Shown here: piece after piece, positions 14,655 through 22,438 of the stretch | Position numbering within the stretch: the stretch's first letter is position 1 | Layout of the letters: every line of letters starts with the position of its first letter | NCBI GenBank assembly: GCA_050699055.1 | Contig: JBOHCT010000040.1 | Location: 1-23,806 of the forward strand | Direction: 5' to 3' | Source of the DNA: JBOHCT01 sp050699055 | GTDB taxonomy: Bacteria; Actinomycetota; Actinomycetes; Streptosporangiales; JBOHCT01 | DNA length: 23,806 bases | Translations under genes and position numbers: made by a program | Notes under the pieces: generated by a model | Told to the model about the DNA's origin: nothing | The model's database searches: none | What the model saw: the letters and a program-made list of their open reading frames with translations, nothing else

Positions 14655-15092
14655 ATGGCGCAGCCTGGTGAAGAGGTTCTGGACAGCCCGGCCGGATGGG
14701 TAGCGGATCACATCCGTCGGTACGTGCAGAGCGATGGTCGCGACGGTCACGAGTGGAACGGCGTGTCGACGCTGCTGCTGACCACCCGCGGGCGGAAGTC
14801 GGGCCGGCTTCGCCGCACGGCGTTGATCTACGGCCGCGACGGCGACCGCTGCGTCGTGGTGGCGTCCCGAGGCGGCGCACCGCAACATCCGGCCTGGTAT
14901 CTCAACCTGATGGACGAGCCGGAGGTCGAGGTCCAGGTGGGCGCGGAGAAGTTCGCCGCCCGGGCGCGAACCGCGACGGCGGAGGAGAAGCCGCGGCTGT
15001 GGAGGCTGATGGCCTCGATCTGGCCTGCCTACGATGAGTACCAGACCAAGACGGCGCGCGATATCCCGGTGGTCATCCTCGAACCCACCTGA
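14655..15092 (+). CDS. F420-type deazaflavin-dependent oxidoreductase (DDN family)
   Basis: 145 aa, ATG 5 nt after a strong AAGGAGG. TTRGRKSGRLRRTALIYG (43-60) is the coenzyme F420 phosphate-binding signature, and ASRGGAPQHPAWYLNL (70-85) is the second family motif. The C-terminal FAARARTATAEEKPRLW and IWPAYDEYQTKT fit the whole Ddn-like split-barrel fold. These enzymes use reduced F420 to reduce quinones or other electrophiles. The acceptor is unknown. The stop overlaps an ATG (TGATG) 27 nt before the DUF2630 start, so the two genes are probably one operon. Confidence 0.88.
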   Translation: MAQPGEEVLDSPAGWVADHIRRYVQSDGRDGHEWNGVSTLLLTTRGRKSGRLRRTALIYGRDGDRCVVVASRGGAPQHPAWYLNLMDEPEVEVQVGAEKFAARARTATAEEKPRLWRLMASIWPAYDEYQTKTARDIPVVILEPT

Positions 15093-15118
15093 TGCGAGCA
15101 CCTGGACGGAGGCCCACC

Positions 15119-15364
15119 ATGGCCGGCAACGGCGAGAAGAACATCATCGGAAGCATCGACGAGTTGATCGCCGAGGAACATGAGCTGCGCTCGCGCGGCC
15201 ACCGGTTGACCGGCGCGGAACGCGACCGGCTGCGTGGGCTGGAGGAGCGGCTGGACCAGTGCTGGGACCTGCTTCGGCAGCGGCGCGCCCGCGCGGAGTT
15301 CGGCCAGGAACCAGACCAGGCTGAGGCGCGGCCGATCAGCGAGGTGGAGTCGTACCGGCAGTAG
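15119..15364 (+). CDS. DUF2630 family protein
   Basis: 81 aa. IDELIAEEHELRSR, then LRGLEERLDQCWDLLRQRRA and the C-terminal SEVESYRQ are the hallmark of the DUF2630 family of short helical actinobacterial proteins of unknown function. GGAGG lies 6 nt before the ATG at 15119, so this start is preferred to the in-frame ATG at 15092. It follows the deazaflavin-dependent oxidoreductase at once. Confidence 0.88.
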   Translation: MAGNGEKNIIGSIDELIAEEHELRSRGHRLTGAERDRLRGLEERLDQCWDLLRQRRARAEFGQEPDQAEARPISEVESYRQ

Positions 15365-15384
15365 TCAGGGCGCGTCCGCGCGCC

Positions 15385-15718
15385 GTCTCCCCGGCCCGCG
15401 GCAGCGTACAGCCGATCGAGACGTTCCTGGACGCCGGGGTGCTGGGTCAGCAGAGGACGTGGTGCTGCGTGCCGTGGGCGATCTCGTGGGTCAGGACCGC
15501 GTCGATCTCGTCGGCGGAGAAGCTGTCGAGCAGGTAGTCGGTGACGAACACGTACCGGGGCCCCGGCCACACACCGGCGAAGGCCGCGTTGGCCGCCTTG
15601 TCCGGATAGGTACGGATCACGCGGACGTCGCTCACCCGCAGGCCGTGGTCGTGACACAGCCCGGCCAGGTGCTCCCGGGGTGTCTGCCGGTTCGGGTCGT
15701 GGATGGCGCGGTTGGTCG
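15385..15718 (-). pseudogene. M48-type metalloprotease remnant with internal deletion
   Basis: On the minus strand, 15718-15447 reads through HLAGLCHDHGLRVSDV, YVFVTDYLLDSFSADEIDAV and LTHEIAHGTQHH to a TGA at 15447. The HEIAH zinc site identifies an M48-like peptidase. Directly past the stop and in another frame, LLTQHPGVQERLDRLYAAAG resembles the C-terminal end of the same family. The roughly 100 or more residues normally lying between (third zinc ligand and membrane part) are missing. The gene is therefore deleted and frameshifted, and no credible start was found. Confidence 0.65.
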
Positions 15719-15818
15719 GACGCCGAGCGGTGGCGTGCCGGGGTGTCCGACGCCTCGCGTCGTCGGTGACGCGGTCATTCAGACGCTGGGGGAGTGGCGG
15801 GCCGTGGGTGCGGGCTGC

Positions 15819-15992
15819 TCAGTGATCGACGACCGCGACGAGCACGCCGGTCAGGGACTTGAGCCGGCCGATCATCTCCGCCATCTCGATGTCGTCGGCC
15901 AGATCTCCCACGGGGTGCCTGTCCAGCTCGGCCAGAGCCTTCGTCACCGCGTCGACGAGGGCGCGCGTGGCATCGGTGCCCGCGGCGAAGAG
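15819..15992 (-). CDS. Possible small or truncated gene, unknown
   Basis: The minus frame reads FAAGTDATRALVDAVTKALA, then ELDRHPVGDLADDIEMAEMI and GRLKSLTGVLVAVVDH before its stop. The acidic, amphipathic composition is protein-like and unlike shadow frames of this region. No good start codon or ribosome-binding site is seen (a GTG at 15947 would give 42 aa), and its 5' part runs into the start of the HTH gene. It may be the 3' end of a gene cut by the rearrangement that also damaged the M48 gene. Not recognised. Confidence 0.35.
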   Translation of the reverse strand, partial: LFAAGTDATRALVDAVTKALAELDRHPVGDLADDIEMAEMIGRLKSLTGVLVAVVDH

Positions 15993-16797
15993 CCTCGACC
16001 CCGGCGAGAGCCCGCTGCACTTCTTCGGCAGCGAGCTGCGGCACCACCGCGTCCGGGCCGGGCTCACCCAGGACCAGCTCGGCGCGCGCGTCAACTACAG
16101 CGGCGACCTGGTCAGCAAGATCGAGACCGGGGAGCAGGCGCCGACGCCCGAGTTCGCCGAGCGCTGCGACGAGGAGCTCGGTACGGACGGGGCGCTCACC
16201 CGCCTGCTGGTGATGGTGCGGTGGGCGGCGTTCCCGAGCTGGCTGCGGCCGTGGGTCGAGGCCGAGCGGGAGGCCCGTACGCTGCGCAACTGGCAGCCGA
16301 TCGTGGTGCCTGGCCTGCTGCAGACGGCCGACTACGCCCGCGCGCTGCTCCGGGCACAGCCCGGCGTCACCGCCGAGCAGATCGAGGAGCAGGTGGCGAC
16401 CCGGCTCGAGCGGCACGCGGTCCTCGACCGCGACGAGCCGCCGATGCTGTGGTTCGTCATTGACGAGGGCGTGCTGCACCGCTCGGCCGGCGGCCCGAAG
16501 GTCATGCAGGAGCAGCTTCAAGCGTTCGTCGAGGCGTCGTCCCACACCCACGTCACGATCCAGGTGGTGCCGCTGTCCGCCGGCGTGCACCCCGGCCATG
16601 TCGGCGCCTTCGGAATCGTCAGCTTCGACGGCTCGCCGGATGTGGTGTACTTGGACTCAGTACGCGCGGGACAGGTCAGCGACCGCCCCGACGACGTGCA
16701 GGCAGTGATGAACATCTGGGAGGCGATCCGCGCGGAGGCCATGCCGGCCCGCGCGTCGCTCGACCTGATCACGAGGGTGATGGAGCAATGGACCTGA
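15976..16797 (+). CDS. Scr1-like HTH regulator with DUF5753 domain
   Basis: About 273 aa. An XRE-type HTH (residues about 17-72: FFGSELRHHRVRAGLTQDQL then YSGDLVSKIETGEQAP) is followed by a DUF5753 domain (about 85-265) with the characteristic NWQPIVVPGLLQTADYARAL and VDRPDDV-type end. Such proteins are paired with DUF397 proteins in actinobacteria and are described as Scr1/Scr2-type antitoxin-like regulators. The GTG at 15976 gives the usual family length; a GTG at 15967 is also possible, and the upstream reading frame looks like non-coding shadow. The last codons overlap the DUF397 gene by 10 nt. Confidence 0.85.
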   Translation: MPAAKSLDPGESPLHFFGSELRHHRVRAGLTQDQLGARVNYSGDLVSKIETGEQAPTPEFAERCDEELGTDGALTRLLVMVRWAAFPSWLRPWVEAEREARTLRNWQPIVVPGLLQTADYARALLRAQPGVTAEQIEEQVATRLERHAVLDRDEPPMLWFVIDEGVLHRSAGGPKVMQEQLQAFVEASSHTHVTIQVVPLSAGVHPGHVGAFGIVSFDGSPDVVYLDSVRAGQVSDRPDDVQAVMNIWEAIRAEAMPARASLDLITRVMEQWT

Positions 16798-17045
16798 CCG
16801 GCGCCGTCTGGCGCACATCCAGGCGCAGCGCCAGCAACGGCGGCGACTGCGTCGAGGTGGCCCCGGTGTGGCGCAAGGCGAGCCGTAGTTCAGCCAACGG
16901 CGGCGACTGCGTCGAGGTCGCCGCCCTGGACCGCGAGGTCGCCGTCCGCGACTCGAAGGATCGTACCGGCCCGGTGCTCGCCTTCCGCGAACCAGCCTGG
17001 GTGGCCTTCGTCGCGGAACTCAAGGGCGGTCGGTTCGACCGCTGA
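16788..17045 (+). CDS. DUF397 protein with tandem duplication of its core motif
   Basis: 85 aa. DUF397 is the small partner of Scr1-like regulators. The family motif (Trp, basic/Ser stretch, CVEVA) occurs twice: WRTSRRSASNGGDCVEVAPV, then WRKASRSSANGGDCVEVAAL, exactly 20 residues apart. A single normal end follows (VAVRDSKDRTGPVLAF, W, F). Within the repeat a 24-base stretch is identical (16835-16858 and 16895-16918). The ATG lies inside the end of the HTH gene, giving a coupled pair. Confidence 0.88.
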   Translation: MDLTGAVWRTSRRSASNGGDCVEVAPVWRKASRSSANGGDCVEVAALDREVAVRDSKDRTGPVLAFREPAWVAFVAELKGGRFDR

Positions 17046-17051
17046 CCGCCC

Positions 17052-17075
17052 GCCGCTCACGGTACATCGAGCGGC
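17052..17075. terminator. Hairpin between convergent genes
   Basis: GCCGCTC (17052-17058) and GAGCGGC (17069-17075) form a perfect 7-bp stem with a 10-nt loop in the 75-nt gap between the convergent DUF397 and crotonase genes. No T tract. Confidence 0.45.
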
Positions 17076-17120
17076 TCCCGCCGTCGCGCGGCGCGCGCGT
17101 CCGCGTGCGGACCGGGATGG

Positions 17121-17888
17121 TCAGTCCCCGAACGAACCGTGCCGGCCGGCTCCGCTGGCGAAGCGCTCGGCGCCCGAGCGGGCGTCGGCGGCGAGGGAGA
17201 TCTCCCCGTGCCTGAGCTCGCCCGCCATCGCCTCGTCTTCCGGCCGGCCCTCCTGCTCCAGTACGGACAGGCGGTCGTGGCGCAGGCAGGTCTGCGGGAA
17301 GCCGGCGATCTCGGCGGCGAGCCGCTCGGCCGCCCCCCTGGCCTGTCCGCGCGGGACGACCCGGTTGACCAGCCCCATCTCGTACGCCTCCCGGGCCTCG
17401 ACCGGGCGGCCGGTGAGGATGAGGTCCATCGCGCGGCTCGCGCCGATGAGCCGCGGTAGCCGTACGGTGCCCCCGTCGACGAGCGGGACACCCCAGCGCC
17501 GGCAGAACACGCCCAGGACGGTGTCGTCCCCGGCGACGCGGAGGTCGCACCACAGGGCGAGCTCGAGGCCGCCCGCCACCGCGTAGCCGTCGATCGCGGC
17601 GACGACCGGCTTGCCGAGCCGTATCCGGGTCGGGCCCATCGGGCCGTCGCCGTCGGGCTCCAGCCGGTTGCCTCGCTCGGTGCCGATCGCCTTGAGGTCC
17701 GCGCCGGCGCAGAACGTCCCGCCCTCGCCCCACAGCACCGCGACCGCCGCGTCGTCGTCGGCGTCGAAGCCGCGGAACGCGTCGGCGAGGGCGGTCGCGG
17801 TCGCCCCATCGACCGCGTTGCGCGCCTCCGGCCGGGAGAGGATGACCGTCGTCACCGCCCCGGACCGCTCGACCCAAACGGCGGCCAT
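17121..17888 (-). CDS. Crotonase/enoyl-CoA hydratase family protein
   Basis: 255 aa. CAGADLKAIG (60-69) and GYAVAGGLELALWCDLRVAG (101-120) form the CoA oxyanion hole, with E109 equivalent to the first catalytic Glu of enoyl-CoA hydratase. The region that holds the second Glu in true hydratases (FGQPEI-like) reads VFCRRWGVPLVDGG, with no Glu. Water addition to enoyl-CoA is therefore uncertain, and isomerase, hydrolase or other crotonase chemistry is possible. The ATG at 17886-17888 lies 1 nt after the TGA of the acyl-CoA ligase gene, so the two are translationally coupled and probably act on the same acyl chain. Confidence 0.87.
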   Translation of the reverse strand: MAAVWVERSGAVTTVILSRPEARNAVDGATATALADAFRGFDADDDAAVAVLWGEGGTFCAGADLKAIGTERGNRLEPDGDGPMGPTRIRLGKPVVAAIDGYAVAGGLELALWCDLRVAGDDTVLGVFCRRWGVPLVDGGTVRLPRLIGASRAMDLILTGRPVEAREAYEMGLVNRVVPRGQARGAAERLAAEIAGFPQTCLRHDRLSVLEQEGRPEDEAMAGELRHGEISLAADARSGAERFASGAGRHGSFGD

Positions 17889-17889
17889 C

Positions 17890-19434
17890 TCAGATGGACC
17901 TCTCGCGACCCGCCCACAGCGGGTCCCGCAGGGCGCGGCGCAGGATCTTGCCGACGGCGGACTTGGGGATCGCGTCGACGACATGGATCCGCTTCGGCAC
18001 CTTGTAGGCCGCGAGCCCGGCGCGTACGGCGCCCCTCAGCTCCTCCTCGCCGACAGCTCGTCCGGGCGCGAGCACGACGAACGCCGTGACCGCCTCCACC
18101 CACGTCGGGTCGGGCGCGCCGACGACCGCGCACTCGGCGACCCCCGGATGTGCCATCAGGGCGTCCTCGACCTCGCGCGGGTACACGTTGTAGCCGCCGG
18201 TCACGATCATGTCGCTGGTGCGGTCGACGAGGTGGAGGTACCCACGCTCGTCGAACCGGGCCAGGTCCCGGGTACGGATCCAGCCGTCGCCGGTGAGCGT
18301 CTCGGCGTTCAGCTCGGGCGCGTTGTAGTACCCGGCCATGCCGAACGGCGCTCGTACGCGGATCTCTCCGATCTCTCCCGTCGGCACCGGGCCGCCGCCG
18401 TCGGCCACGACCAGCTCGGCGTCCACCACGGGGTGTCCGCAGGAGCCGAGCAGCGTGTCACGGTCCGGGTCGAGGTGGTCGGACTTGTCGAGAACGGTGA
18501 GGCACAGCGGCGCCTCTGTCTGGCCGTAGTACTGCACGAACCGTGGCCCCCACGACTCCATGGCCTCGTCGATCACCGGGCGGGGCATCGGGCTCGCGCC
18601 GTACACGATCGTGTCGAGGCTCGACACGTCCGTGCGCTGCGCCTCACCGGAGGCGAACAGCATCGCGAGCATCGTGGGCACGAGATTGACCGCGGTGGCG
18701 CGGTACTCCTGGATCGCGTCGAGGTACGCCCCGGGGTCGAACCCGGTGAGCACCGCCGAGACGGCGCCGTGCAGCCAGTACGGCAGGACGAACGTCCCGC
18801 TCGCGTGGATGAGCGACGCGGCGTGCAGCATGACATCGCCGCGGCGGGGCGAGACCAGGTTGGCGAGGATGTTCGCCGCGATGGCGGCGTAGCTCGCCTG
18901 CGTGTGCTGGGCGGCTTTGAGCTGGCCGGTCGTGCCCGACGTGTAGATGATCAGGATCACGTCGTCGGGCCCGGCCGGGAGGAGTGGGTCGGCGGCGCTC
19001 GCGTCCTTCATCGCGTCGAAGAGATCCACGTCGTCAGGGCGTTCGGGCGGCCCGAGACAGGCGAGCCGCAGCCCGTCCACGCGCCCGGCGAGCTCCAGCG
19101 CACGCTCGTCGAGGTCCGCGCTGTACACGAGGAGCCGGGCCCCGGTCTCGGCCAGCATCCGCTCGTGCTCGTCCGCCGACAGCCGCGCGTTGAGCGGTAC
19201 CCGGGCGACCCCGGCCTTGAGGCAGGCGAAGTCGACGGGGATCGACCACAGGCCGTTGTTGACCAGGAGGGCGACCCGATCGCCCGGCCGTATCCCTAGC
19301 CCACCGATGACGTGTGCCATCCGGTTGGCGGCGTCGTCCACCGCACGGAAGCTGAGGCTCTGGTCACCGAAGATGACGGCGGTACGCGTGCCGTAGCGGA
19401 CCGCGCCCCTGCGGACAAGATCGACGGTCAGCAT
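17890..19434 (-). CDS. Acyl-CoA synthetase (AMP-dependent ligase)
   Basis: 514 aa. ANL-superfamily motifs in order: P-loop YTSGTTGQLK (164-173), YGQTEAP (303-309), DMIVTGGYNVYPREVE (408-423) and the C-terminal lysine K496 in PKSAVGKILRR. These carry out ATP-dependent adenylation of a carboxylic acid and transfer to CoA. The near-invariant TGD of motif A5 reads TRD (388-390): Asp is kept but Gly is Arg, which could affect activity. GGGAGG lies 5 nt before the ATG. The chain length of the substrate cannot be told. It is the first gene of an operon with the crotonase. Confidence 0.88.
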   Translation of the reverse strand: MLTVDLVRRGAVRYGTRTAVIFGDQSLSFRAVDDAANRMAHVIGGLGIRPGDRVALLVNNGLWSIPVDFACLKAGVARVPLNARLSADEHERMLAETGARLLVYSADLDERALELAGRVDGLRLACLGPPERPDDVDLFDAMKDASAADPLLPAGPDDVILIIYTSGTTGQLKAAQHTQASYAAIAANILANLVSPRRGDVMLHAASLIHASGTFVLPYWLHGAVSAVLTGFDPGAYLDAIQEYRATAVNLVPTMLAMLFASGEAQRTDVSSLDTIVYGASPMPRPVIDEAMESWGPRFVQYYGQTEAPLCLTVLDKSDHLDPDRDTLLGSCGHPVVDAELVVADGGGPVPTGEIGEIRVRAPFGMAGYYNAPELNAETLTGDGWIRTRDLARFDERGYLHLVDRTSDMIVTGGYNVYPREVEDALMAHPGVAECAVVGAPDPTWVEAVTAFVVLAPGRAVGEEELRGAVRAGLAAYKVPKRIHVVDAIPKSAVGKILRRALRDPLWAGRERSI

Positions 19435-19491
19435 CCAGCCTCCCTTGGGCCACGGGTGCGGCGACCGGCCGGCCAGTCGCTCGCCAGGCGA

Positions 19492-21681
19492 TCAGTCTCG
19501 CACGGGCCGGAACCCGCGGAGCCGCAGGCTGTTCGTCACCACGAACACGCTGGAGAACGCCATCGCCGCCCCCGCGATCATCGGGTTCAGCAGCCCGAGG
19601 GCGGCGAGCGGGATCGCCGCGACGTTGTAGGCGAACGCCCAGAACAGGTTGCCCTTGATCGTCGCCAGCGTGCGGCGCGACAGCCGCAGCGCGTCGACGA
19701 TGCTTCGCGGGTCGCCGCGTACGAGGGTGAGGTCGCTGGCCTCGATCGCGACGTCGGTACCGGTGCCCAAGGCGATCCCGAGGTCGGCCTGGGCGAGCGC
19801 TGCGGCGTCGTTGACGCCGTCGCCGGCCATGGCGACGACCCGTCCCTCGCGCTGGAGGCGACGGACCACGGCGACCTTGTCCTCCGGCATGACCTCGGCG
19901 ACCACGTCCCCGTCGGCGATGCCCACCTGGCCGGCGACGGCGTGCGCGGTCGTCTTGTTGTCCCCGGTCAGCAGGATGGGGCGAAGGCCGAGCCGGACCA
20001 GCTCGCGTACTGTCTCCCGGCTGGTCGGCTGCACGGTGTCGCCGACGCCGAGGACGACGCGAGCCCGCCCGTCCCATCCGGCCAGGACCGCCGTGAGCCC
20101 GGCCCGCTCCGTGCGACGGCGGGCCCCGTCGAGCTCCGGGGGGACATCCATGCCGCGGTCGGCGAGCAGGCGGGTCCGCCCGGCGAGCACGCCGACCCCG
20201 TCGACGACGCCCTCGACGCCCTGGCCCTGGTGGCTCGCGAAGCCGTCGACGTCGGGCAGCGGCCCGTACCGATCCGCCGCGGCGGACGCGATCGCCCGCG
20301 CGATCGGGTGCTCGGAGCCGCGCTCGACGGCGCCGGTGAGCCGTACCTCCTTCGCCGCGTCGATGCCGCCGGCGGCCGTGACCTCGTGCAGGGTCATCTC
20401 ACCCGTCGTCACCGTGCCTGTCTTGTCGAGGACGACCGTGTCGACGCGGCGGGTGGACTCGAGGATCTCGGGGCCGCGGATGAGCAGCCCGAGCTGCGCG
20501 CCGCGCCCGGTCCCGACCATGAGCGCGGTCGGCGTGGCCAGGCCCAGCGCGCACGGGCAGGCGATGACCAGCACCGCGACAGCCGCGGTCAACGCGTACG
20601 CGGCCCCGCCCCCGGCCAGCAGCCAGCCGGCGAGCGTCAGCGCGGCCAGGACGATGACCACGGGTACGAACACCGCGGAGACGCGGTCGGCGAGCCGCTG
20701 GACCTCCGCCTTGCCCTGCTGGGCCTCGGTGACGAGCCGGCCGATCTGGGCGATCGCGGTGTCGGCGCCGACCCGGGTCGCGTGGACGACGAGGCGGCCG
20801 CCCGCGTTGACCGTGGCCCCGGTGACCTCACTCCCCGGAGCGACCTCGACGGGCACGCTCTCGCCGGTCAGCATCGACGTGTCGACCGCGGAGGCGCCCC
20901 GCTCGACCACGCCGTCGGTGCCGACCCTCTCACCCGGCCGTACGACGAAGCGGTCCCCGACCCGCAGCCGCTCGGCGGGAACCCGGCGCTCCTCGCCGTT
21001 CGCGTCGAGCACCGCGACGTCCTTGGCGCCGAGCTCGAGCAGCGCCCGGACCGCGCCGCCGGCGCGCTTCCTCGCCCGCGCCTCGAAGAACCTGCCGAGC
21101 AGGATCAGCGCGGTGACGACGGCGGCGACCTCGAAGTACAGGTGCCCGCCCGCGAACAGCGCCCACAGCGACCAGGCGTACGCGGCGAGCGTGCCGAGCG
21201 AGATCAGCGTGTCCATCGTCGCGGCGGCGTGGCGGGCGTTCGCCAGCGCGGCCCGGTGGAACGGCAGCCCCGCGTACGCCACGACCGGGGTGGCGAGCAC
21301 GGCGGTGAACCATTCCCAGCCGGGGAAGTGCAGCGGCGGGATCATCGCGACGAGCGCGACGGGTACGGCGAGCGCGATCGCGATGATCAGCCGGCGCCGC
21401 AGCGCCGCCGCCTCGTCGTTCTCGTCCTCCTCTGTGCCGGTGCCACCCGGCCGCGTCAGCTCGGCCGTGTACCCGGTGGCGGCGACGGTGTCGACGAGAT
21501 CGTCGGGTGTGGCCTTGTCGGGGTCGAAGTCGACCGCGGCGGTCTCGGTCGCGAAGTTCACGGCCGCGTGCACCCCGTCGATGCCGTTGAGCTCGCGTTC
21601 GACCCGGGCGGCGCACGAGGCGCACGTCATCCCGCCGACGGCCAGCTCCACGTGCTGCGGGACCACTCCGTCAAGCTCCAT
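19492..21681 (-). CDS. copA: Copper-exporting P1B-type ATPase
   Basis: 729 aa, full length. One heavy-metal-binding domain with GMTCASC (17-23), then membrane helices from about residue 95. The actuator has TGE (272-274). The metal site is CPC (375-377) with YN (685-686) and MAFSS (707-711), the set diagnostic for Cu(+) transport. The phosphorylation site is DKTGT (419-423), with HP (458-459) and GDGVND (620-625). It pumps Cu(+) out of the cytoplasm. The ATG at 21679-21681 starts just before the metal-binding domain and lies 7 nt after a -10 box; the frame stays open upstream as far as 23337, but that part is the shadow of the pirin gene. Confidence 0.95.
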   Translation of the reverse strand: MELDGVVPQHVELAVGGMTCASCAARVERELNGIDGVHAAVNFATETAAVDFDPDKATPDDLVDTVAATGYTAELTRPGGTGTEEDENDEAAALRRRLIIAIALAVPVALVAMIPPLHFPGWEWFTAVLATPVVAYAGLPFHRAALANARHAAATMDTLISLGTLAAYAWSLWALFAGGHLYFEVAAVVTALILLGRFFEARARKRAGGAVRALLELGAKDVAVLDANGEERRVPAERLRVGDRFVVRPGERVGTDGVVERGASAVDTSMLTGESVPVEVAPGSEVTGATVNAGGRLVVHATRVGADTAIAQIGRLVTEAQQGKAEVQRLADRVSAVFVPVVIVLAALTLAGWLLAGGGAAYALTAAVAVLVIACPCALGLATPTALMVGTGRGAQLGLLIRGPEILESTRRVDTVVLDKTGTVTTGEMTLHEVTAAGGIDAAKEVRLTGAVERGSEHPIARAIASAAADRYGPLPDVDGFASHQGQGVEGVVDGVGVLAGRTRLLADRGMDVPPELDGARRRTERAGLTAVLAGWDGRARVVLGVGDTVQPTSRETVRELVRLGLRPILLTGDNKTTAHAVAGQVGIADGDVVAEVMPEDKVAVVRRLQREGRVVAMAGDGVNDAAALAQADLGIALGTGTDVAIEASDLTLVRGDPRSIVDALRLSRRTLATIKGNLFWAFAYNVAAIPLAALGLLNPMIAGAAMAFSSVFVVTNSLRLRGFRPVRD

Positions 21682-21688
21682 GCGCCCT

Positions 21689-21717
21689 ACTGTACCCCTT
21701 GGGGGTACCGGGTACAT
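21689..21717 (-). promoter_or_regulatory. copA promoter with CsoR-like operator
   Basis: TACCCCTTGGGGGTA (21693-21707) is a near-perfect GC-rich palindrome of the kind bound by the copper-sensing repressor CsoR. It sits between a -35 box ATGTAC (21717-21712, minus strand) and a -10 box TACAGT (21694-21689) with a 17-nt spacer. The ATG follows 7 nt after the -10 box, so the transcript is probably leaderless. Release of the repressor by Cu(+) would induce the pump. No csoR gene is in the window. Confidence 0.65.
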
Positions 21718-21722
21718 AGGGG

Positions 21723-22265
21723 TCAGCCGCTCGGCATCCGGCTGGACACAAGAGGCGGAGCCCCTGGGTCCCGAGGGTGGCGAGTCGCCCCGCTCATGCC
21801 GCCTACCGTCCCGACGGTCAGGGACAGGTACCCGACCAGCATGAGCGCGAAGCCGGTGACATGGCCGTACTCCCACCGCGCGCGCCAGTGGGTCCAGTCC
21901 GCGGGGACCGCGTGCACGGACCACGCGCCGATCGCCGCGTTGGCCGGCTGGACCAACGCGAACCACGAGCCGAGGGCGGCGGCGAAGCACGCGGCGGCGA
22001 CGACCACGAACCAGAACGCCTGGTGCCGCCGCAGCGGGACCGCCAGGACGATGAGGAGGACGACGGTGATGACCTCGATCGGTGCGCCGACCATGGCGAA
22101 GTAGGCGTACAGGGTGTGCTCCACCCGCGTCCACAGGGCGGGCCCGTACGTCATCTTCCGCGGCAGCTCGAGGGTGTGCGCGAAGGTCAGGCCCATGGTC
22201 AGGGCGGCGAGGACGAGCGCGGCGGCCCACAGGACGCGGACCCGGGCTGATGGGTGGCTTCTCAT
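21723..22265 (-). CDS. Four-helix membrane protein (DUF1772-like)
   Basis: About 180 aa with four hydrophobic spans: VLWAAALVLAALTMGLTFAH, FAMVGAPIEVITVVLLIVLA, AFWFVVVAAACFAAALGSWF and GHVTGFALMLVGYLSLTV. The first span runs into HTLELPRKM, and W-T-x-V-E-H-T-L-Y follows, as in DUF1772/anthrone-oxygenase-like proteins. The function is unknown. The ATG at 22263-22265 is preferred, but no ribosome-binding site is visible and an in-frame GTG at 22301 is possible. It is upstream of copA on the same strand; copA has its own promoter in the 41-nt gap, so co-regulation by copper is not implied. Confidence 0.72.
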   Translation of the reverse strand: MRSHPSARVRVLWAAALVLAALTMGLTFAHTLELPRKMTYGPALWTRVEHTLYAYFAMVGAPIEVITVVLLIVLAVPLRRHQAFWFVVVAAACFAAALGSWFALVQPANAAIGAWSVHAVPADWTHWRARWEYGHVTGFALMLVGYLSLTVGTVGGMSGATRHPRDPGAPPLVSSRMPSG

Positions 22266-22438
22266 ACCCGCGAGGGTCCCAGGTCGCCGCCCGCGACACA
22301 CCGGACCAGAGACCGATTCGTCGTCCGCTCGCGGGCGGACCCCGTGCGAGAGGACACCCGGGGGAATGTCGGTGCCTTCGGCGCGGTTTTCGCCAGCGAA
22401 CCCCGCCCTTCAGGGTGGTCCTATGGGGAGGAGTAGCC

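Noticed and set aside
15775..16599. Minus-strand frame opposite the Scr1-like gene
   Set aside because: Antisense to a protein with clear HTH and DUF5753 motifs; Arg/His/Asp-rich shadow composition.
19312..22104. 930-codon open frame on the plus strand opposite copA and the acyl-CoA ligase
   Set aside because: Arg/Gly/Asp/His-rich sequence with no motif; it is the antisense shadow of two well-supported genes in high-GC DNA.
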